9,555 nucleotides of DNA. Origin: Anaerolineales bacterium. GTDB lineage: Bacteria; Chloroflexota; Anaerolineae; Anaerolineales; Villigracilaceae. A model generated the notes under the pieces. The model worked only from the letters and a program-made list of their open reading frames with translations. It searched no databases and was not told where the DNA came from. Both the position numbers and the translations under genes were made by a program. Below, piece by piece: positions 6,901 to 9,555 of the stretch. The stretch is taken from assembly GCA_025938055.1 (NCBI GenBank), contig JAICQC010000164.1, forward strand, positions 1-9,555, in the 5' to 3' direction. How positions within the stretch are numbered: the first letter of the stretch is position 1; the number at the start of each line of letters is the position of its first letter.

Positions 6901-7471
6901 CCTCACGGCGATGCTCACCAAAGGCGATCAGCCTGAGATCTTCAGGCAAACCTGCATCTCTTAATGCAAGTCGATACGCCTGCAAGCGCTCCTCACTATC
7001 TCCTCCATGACCCACGTTTCCAGCAATAAACGCGATCTGTTTATGCCCATGCTGCAGGAGATGGTCAAAGGCTAGCCGAATGCCAAGGGTATTGTCCACA
7101 GCGACGATGGGCCCCGGTCCTTCGGGTGTTGTAAAGACAATAGGAAAACCCGACACCAACAGGTCACAAACGTATCGAGATTGATCCGCTGTCAGTTCAT
7201 CGGGGACAATAATCAAGCCATCTGTGTTCCAGGGACCCACCGGCACGAAATTAATGTTGGGTCCGGGCACGGGCCAGAAACTTGGGTTTTGGGGGCTATT
7301 GCCAGTTACGCTGAACCCACAACCAAAAAGGAGATTGCATCCATGTTCGCTCGCTGCGGCGCTGATCCCCTGAATCAAAGAGTGAGCGTACCTGTCTATC
7401 GTCGTCCCCTGATAGACGGGCCAGGTAGAAATGAAACCCAGGGTAGGTTTGTGATTCATTTCCTTATGCAT
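3914..7471 (-). CDS. Hybrid sensor kinase/transcription factor: LacI-type sensor, GAF-like, HisKA-HATPase, two receiver domains, AraC HTH
   Basis: A complete two-component system in one cytoplasmic chain of 1185 residues, likely controlling the sugar transporter downstream. Residues about 8-297 are a LacI/PBP1-like sugar-binding domain without the LacI helix-turn-helix. A helical linker (310-440) and GAF-like region (445-570) follow. The kinase core has HisKA SHELRTPL with His598, N-box Asn710/Asn714, DTGMGI (741-746), FNEFF (755-759) and GLGLGLAI (771-778). The first receiver (about 828-942) is degenerate, with Glu881 at the aspartate position though Lys929 remains. The second receiver (about 950-1067) is intact: Asp957-959, Asp1001, Thr1031, Lys1053. 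The AraC DNA-binding domain occupies about 1082-1180. No signal peptide or membrane segment is seen, so it senses inside the cell, unlike the periplasm-sensing hybrid systems of Bacteroidetes. The ATG at 7471 has no clear Shine-Dalgarno; an ATG four codons later has AAGGA too close to it. Confidence 0.95.
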   Translation of the reverse strand: MHKEMNHKPTLGFISTWPVYQGTTIDRYAHSLIQGISAAASEHGCNLLFGCGFSVTGNSPQNPSFWPVPGPNINFVPVGPWNTDGLIIVPDELTADQSRYVCDLLVSGFPIVFTTPEGPGPIVAVDNTLGIRLAFDHLLQHGHKQIAFIAGNVGHGGDSEERLQAYRLALRDAGLPEDLRLIAFGEHRREGGRAAMQRILDSQAGFTALIASNDLSCLGAIECLQETGRLIPDDVAVIGFDDILDARSLSPSLTTIRHPTFALGYQSVITLLNQIQGKASHSARMVVPPRLIIRQSCGCPPTGTSLAFSTEAFPELPLALDDLARAMAEASLIEARNSLLEDLHAQCSIFLDVFLLSLQTQAAEPILREIQRMLAWTDERGEDVHIWQAGIAILYQKMNSLLSLVPNAEQEFLIQLMSRIHLEISEQIQRWTARSMIEYMDMMSQMGLMTAELLTAMNISESAEILTRHLPKVGIKNLMVALYDNDEEDDPSQATILLTAGFPNNLEGQKFETRKFPTPGLYQSIESQQLTILPLEIAGSTAGFAAFEAPNPELCAAVVHNLSAALRTSQLYNDALIGRQLAEEANQLKSRFLSMVSHELRTPLSLIVGLSEMVLRTGNDQKQRRDMEQINISAQHLARLIGDVLDLASSEAGQLHIVREPLDLVEVLQVAAEIGEELAREKGLGWSLHLPERGPWVLGDRTRLRQVALNLISNAVKFTPAGQVRLDVSMVDQEVIVSVSDTGMGISSEEQHRVFNEFFRSRNAIEKGYGGLGLGLAISKQLIEQHGGQIEVLSPGDLGSGSTFSFRLPVIAETETSPAFPAEPTATTNVIAILAESREAHIGFAAHLEARGFITTIYYVDQENDWLPRMSRARPSAILLEGQLASREGWAIAGMLKRQAATAQIPVLACALQSENNRGQILELNYLHKPLNLDQLTKELRRLETRPEPSQIVLVVDDDPGILDMHRRLVEQTGYRAMTARNGLEAMAFIREQIPDLILLDLMMPEMDGFSVLDELQARESTREIPVIIMTARLLSDADLERCNRGVAAILGKGLFSAEETLNHMDAALSRQPALNRATQLLVRKAMAYIHTRYAEALTREAIADHVGISADYLTDCFRQEVGITPITYIRRYRIRQACDLLRNSDLSITQVALSVGFSDSAHFTRTFQREVGLTPRAFRRSGRN

Positions 7472-7491
7472 GGCTGATTAACCATGTTTTG

Positions 7492-7500
7492 ATTGTATCA
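7492..7500 (-). promoter_or_regulatory. Candidate extended -10 promoter of the large regulator gene
   Basis: TGATACAAT on the minus strand matches an extended -10 element (TG, one base, TACAAT) and predicts a start near 7485, only about 14 bases before the ATG at 7471. No -35 hexamer and no copy of the 25-bp activator element is found upstream, so this gene appears to be expressed independently of the proposed regulon. The support is a single short motif. Confidence 0.35.
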
Positions 7501-7514
7501 TTTGAGGTTGATAG

Positions 7515-7581
7515 GCGGTTCCACCTTTATACGCATAATCAAATCCCACATGGGCAATGCGATTTTAACTCGACGAACCGC
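7515..7581. other. Nested inverted repeats between MDR gene and regulator
   Basis: Three sets of arms are nested about one centre: GCGGTTC (7515-7521) with GAACCGC (7575-7581), CGCAT (7532-7536) with ATGCG (7557-7561), and CCCA (7545-7548) with TGGG (7551-7554). The structure covers the 3' end of the MDR gene and the region upstream of the regulator promoter. It lacks a T tract, so it could be a Rho-type 3' end, an operator or chance. Confidence 0.25.
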
Positions 7582-8551
7582 TGCTACCTCCCATAGTGAT
7601 GACGACCTTTCCTTTGGCGCGGCCTTCTGACACATGCCGCAGCGCTTCAGGGGTCTCATTTAACGGATAACGCCTGTCGATCACTGGAATGATCTTGCCA
7701 GCTTCACAAAGCTCCGTGATAGCAATTAAATCTTTGCTGTTCTGCGGAACTGCCAGAATACGTATGTTCTTACCGGTAGTTCTTTTGATCCATGGTCCCA
7801 GGAACAAGATCTGGAACAAGGTGGCTACGGAACCTCCGACGAAGAAATATGTACCATTCGGCTTGAGTGCCCGCCGGTAGTCAAAGACCGAACGATGTGA
7901 GATCACGTCGATGATCAGGTCATACTGGTTCTTGGTTTTGGTGAAATCTTCCCGTGTGTAATCAATCACATGATCTGCACCCAGAGAGCGAAGAAAATCC
8001 AGCTTGCCTGTGTTATCCACTGCGGTCACTTCTGCTCCGTACAGTTTGGCAAGCTGCACAGCAAATGTACCTGCACCTCCTCCCGCCCCATTGAGCAAAA
8101 CTTTTTGCCCAGGCTGCACACGCCCTTTCTTGTGAATCCCGTTCCAGGCGATCACTCCAGCTTGTGGGATGGATGCTGCTTCTTCGAACGTCAGGCTGGC
8201 TGGCTTCCGTGCCAGGGTTTGTTCAGACGCGCAGGCATATTCGGCAAACCCACCGTGATAACCCGGGATTTCACCAAAGACATCATCTCCTGGTTGAAAT
8301 TGCGTGATGTTCTTACCGGCTCGTTCCACTCGTCCAGCGATATCCGATCCAAGGATGGGGTAACCGGGTTTTCGAAGCCCTCCCATACGGGCATACAAAG
8401 GTTTTCCGACCAATCCTTCACGGTCCGATCCATTGATGGATACCGCATGAATCTTGATCAGGACTTCATCGTCCGTAGGGGACGGCATGTCCACCTCTGC
8501 AAGTTTCAGAACATCGGGTGAGCCGTACTGATGATACACAATCGCTTTCAT
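7565..8551 (-). CDS. NAD(P)-dependent MDR oxidoreductase (quinone oxidoreductase/zeta-crystallin-like)
   Basis: A 328-residue soluble medium-chain dehydrogenase/reductase. The N-terminal GroES-like catalytic domain runs MKAIVYHQYGSPDVL to about 125 and carries GSDIAGRVERAGKN and PGDDVFGEI. It lacks the zinc-ligand cysteines, which places it with the zinc-free quinone oxidoreductase-like group that uses a nicotinamide cofactor to reduce quinones, enones or related carbonyls. The Rossmann nucleotide-binding loop is NGAGGGAGTFAVQLAK at 154-169. The C-terminus RAKGKVVITM is typical, but is followed by a short Gly/Ser tail (GGSSGSSS) that is unusual. Strand beta-2 ends VDNTGK, whereas the neighbouring paralogue has VCSTRN, so cofactor preference may differ. 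It is clearly a tandem paralogue of the gene at 8625-9555; both contain DYTREDFT and YRRALKP. The ATG at 8551 overlaps the stop codon of a probable gene remnant. The substrate is unknown. Confidence 0.93.
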   Translation of the reverse strand: MKAIVYHQYGSPDVLKLAEVDMPSPTDDEVLIKIHAVSINGSDREGLVGKPLYARMGGLRKPGYPILGSDIAGRVERAGKNITQFQPGDDVFGEIPGYHGGFAEYACASEQTLARKPASLTFEEAASIPQAGVIAWNGIHKKGRVQPGQKVLLNGAGGGAGTFAVQLAKLYGAEVTAVDNTGKLDFLRSLGADHVIDYTREDFTKTKNQYDLIIDVISHRSVFDYRRALKPNGTYFFVGGSVATLFQILFLGPWIKRTTGKNIRILAVPQNSKDLIAITELCEAGKIIPVIDRRYPLNETPEALRHVSEGRAKGKVVITMGGSSGSSS

Positions 8552-8611
8552 CGTGACCGCTTCATGGTAATAACGACATTCCCCTTTTATGCCCAGTCTC
8601 CATATACAACG
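8548..8611 (-). pseudogene. Probable 3' remnant of a third tandem MDR oxidoreductase gene
   Basis: The 73-bp gap between the two MDR genes is mostly accounted for by a decayed MDR gene end. On the minus strand, AATGTCGTTATTACCATG reads N-V-V-I-T-M, matching K-V-V-I-T-M at the end of the downstream paralogue and K-V-I-I-T-V in the upstream one. Preceding it, in a frame shifted by one base, is R-C-I-W-R-L-G-I-K-G-E, resembling R-Y-L-E-K-G-H-A-R-G-K at the same place in the upstream paralogue. The frame ends M-K-R-S-R-stop, and its TGA overlaps the ATG of the next gene as ATGA, a typical coupled-gene junction. The rest of the gene is missing. The match is short and made by eye. Confidence 0.5.
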
Positions 8612-8624
8612 TTACTGTCCTCCA

Positions 8625-9555
8625 CTATTCTACTGTGATGATTACTTTTCCTCGCGCGTGTCCCTTTTCAAGATATCGGATTGCTTCTGCTGTCTCCTTC
8701 AAAGGATAACATCGATCAATCACAGGAACGACTTTGCCTGTCTCCAGAATTTCCCGGATACAAAGCAAGTCTTCTTTATTTGGATTCGCTACTCCCATCA
8801 TACCGACCTTTTTATCACTATTCCTGGACATCCGTGGTCCAAGGAGCATGTGCTCGAACAAACGCGGTATGGAGGTAAACCCGGCAATGACACACTTGCC
8901 CTGAGGCTTCAAAGCCCGCCGATAGTCGGAAACGGAACGATTTCCAATCGTGTCATAGATCAGGTCATACTGCTGTCCGTTTCGAGTGAAATCTTCTCTT
9001 GTGTAATCCACGACCTGGTCCGCGCCGATCGAGCGCACCAGGTCCATATTCCGTGTGCTGCATACGCCCGTCACGTCCGTCCCGTACGATTTGGCAAGCT
9101 GCACGGCAAATGTCCCAATTCCACCTGCCGCGCCATTGATGAGGACCTTTTGCCCAACGTGAATCTCTCCCACATCACGCAGACCCTGTAGCGCGGTGAA
9201 GCCCACCACGGGCGCAGCCGCCGCTGCTTCAAAGGATACATTTGCTGGTTTCAACACCAGATTCTTTTCGTGAATACAGACATACTCAGTAAAACTGCCA
9301 GACCCGATCTCACCGAACACTTCATCGCCAGGCTTGAATTCTGTGACACCTTTGCCAACGGCTTCCACGATCCCCGCGACGTCCGCGCCCAGCCTTGGGT
9401 CCTTAGGCTTCAGAAAACCATCGCTCAGGCGCACCAGGAATGGAGCAGCGCGCATGCGATGCCAGTCGAGGGGATTGGCGGATGCCGCAACAACTTTTAC
9501 TAGGACTTGATCCTGATTAGGCACGGGTTTTTCCACCTCTGCGAGCTGGATCACA
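8625..9555 (-). CDS. NAD(P)-dependent MDR oxidoreductase (quinone oxidoreductase-like), 5' end cut by window edge
   Basis: A soluble medium-chain dehydrogenase/reductase; 309 residues are present plus one extra base. The first readable residues V-I-Q-L-A-E-V align with V-L-K-L-A-E-V at residues 14-20 of the downstream paralogue, so the GTG at 9554 is an internal valine and about 13 N-terminal codons lie outside the window. The GroES-like domain includes ASANPLDWH (Asn-Pro instead of a zinc cysteine), GADVAGIVEAVGKGV and PGDEVFGEI. The Rossmann loop is NGAAGGIGTFAVQLAK, and the following VCSTRN with its Ser/Arg resembles NADPH-preferring members. It ends at TAG with RGKVIITVE. The downstream MDR follows after a 73-bp gap that holds a gene remnant. 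Nothing ties it to sugar transport, and the physiological substrate is unknown. Confidence 0.92.
   Translation of the reverse strand, partial: VIQLAEVEKPVPNQDQVLVKVVAASANPLDWHRMRAAPFLVRLSDGFLKPKDPRLGADVAGIVEAVGKGVTEFKPGDEVFGEIGSGSFTEYVCIHEKNLVLKPANVSFEAAAAAPVVGFTALQGLRDVGEIHVGQKVLINGAAGGIGTFAVQLAKSYGTDVTGVCSTRNMDLVRSIGADQVVDYTREDFTRNGQQYDLIYDTIGNRSVSDYRRALKPQGKCVIAGFTSIPRLFEHMLLGPRMSRNSDKKVGMMGVANPNKEDLLCIREILETGKVVPVIDRCYPLKETAEAIRYLEKGHARGKVIITVE

Noticed and set aside
3914..7471. Classification of the large protein as a LacI-family repressor.
   Set aside because: Only the effector-binding part is present; the N-terminal LacI helix-turn-helix is absent and DNA binding is supplied by the C-terminal AraC domain.
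7518..7542. A third copy of the 25-bp operator at the matching distance upstream of the regulator's TACAAT.
   Set aside because: The sequence at the required spacing shows no convincing match to the element.
7690..7705. CTTGCCAG within the second MDR gene, resembling one half of the operator.
   Set aside because: Only eight bases match, it lies inside a coding region and no promoter follows.
9552..9554. GTG as the start codon of the first MDR gene.
   Set aside because: Alignment with the paralogue places it at an internal valine (residue 14); the true start lies outside the window.
1..9555. CRISPR arrays, tRNA, rRNA or insertion sequences.
   Set aside because: No regularly spaced repeats, no cloverleaf-like sequence and no transposase-like frame were seen; the only dispersed repeat is the REP-like unit at 1474-1600.

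Overview
All real genes in this window lie on the minus strand, so it reads from right to left. The base composition is moderate. The encoded parts are a lipoprotein solute-binding protein, a MalF permease with a large periplasmic loop, a giant cytoplasmic hybrid kinase/AraC regulator and a palindromic repeat of the TCATTGCGAG...GCAATCTC type. Together they suggest an environmental member of the Chloroflexota (Anaerolineae-like). This is an inference from gene style; there is no rRNA or marker gene to confirm it.

Layout in transcription order: (1) 9555-8625, a zinc-free medium-chain dehydrogenase/reductase (MDR), cut at its 5' end by the window edge; (2) 8611-8548, what looks like the frameshifted 3' stump of another MDR gene; (3) 8551-7565, a second intact MDR; (4) 7471-3914, an 1185-residue regulator that joins a LacI-type sugar-sensing domain, GAF-like region, histidine kinase, degenerate receiver, intact receiver and AraC DNA-binding domain; (5) 3817-3452, a small stand-alone receiver-like protein without the phosphorylation residues; (6) 3291-1693, a MalE-type binding lipoprotein with an extra C-terminal pullulanase X25-like module; (7) 1692-1458, an intergenic region with a GC-rich hairpin and a REP-like palindrome; (8) 1457-1, MalF, with its C-terminus cut by the window edge. 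A malG gene would be expected just beyond position 1.

Genes 4-8 look like one alpha-glucan uptake system with its own dedicated sensor/regulator. The strongest non-coding signal is a 25-bp element found twice (3414-3438 and 3863-3887, 22 of 25 bases identical). Each copy sits exactly 20 bp upstream of a good -10 hexamer (TATAAT for malE, TACAAT for the small receiver-like gene) and overlaps the place where a -35 should be. This is the geometry of a class II activator site. The obvious candidate to bind it is the AraC domain of the adjacent 1185-residue regulator. The proposed circuit is: an intracellular sugar is sensed by the LacI-like domain, the kinase and receiver relay the signal, AraC activates both the transporter and the small pseudo-receiver, and the latter may feed back on the kinase. 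The MDR genes look unrelated in function.
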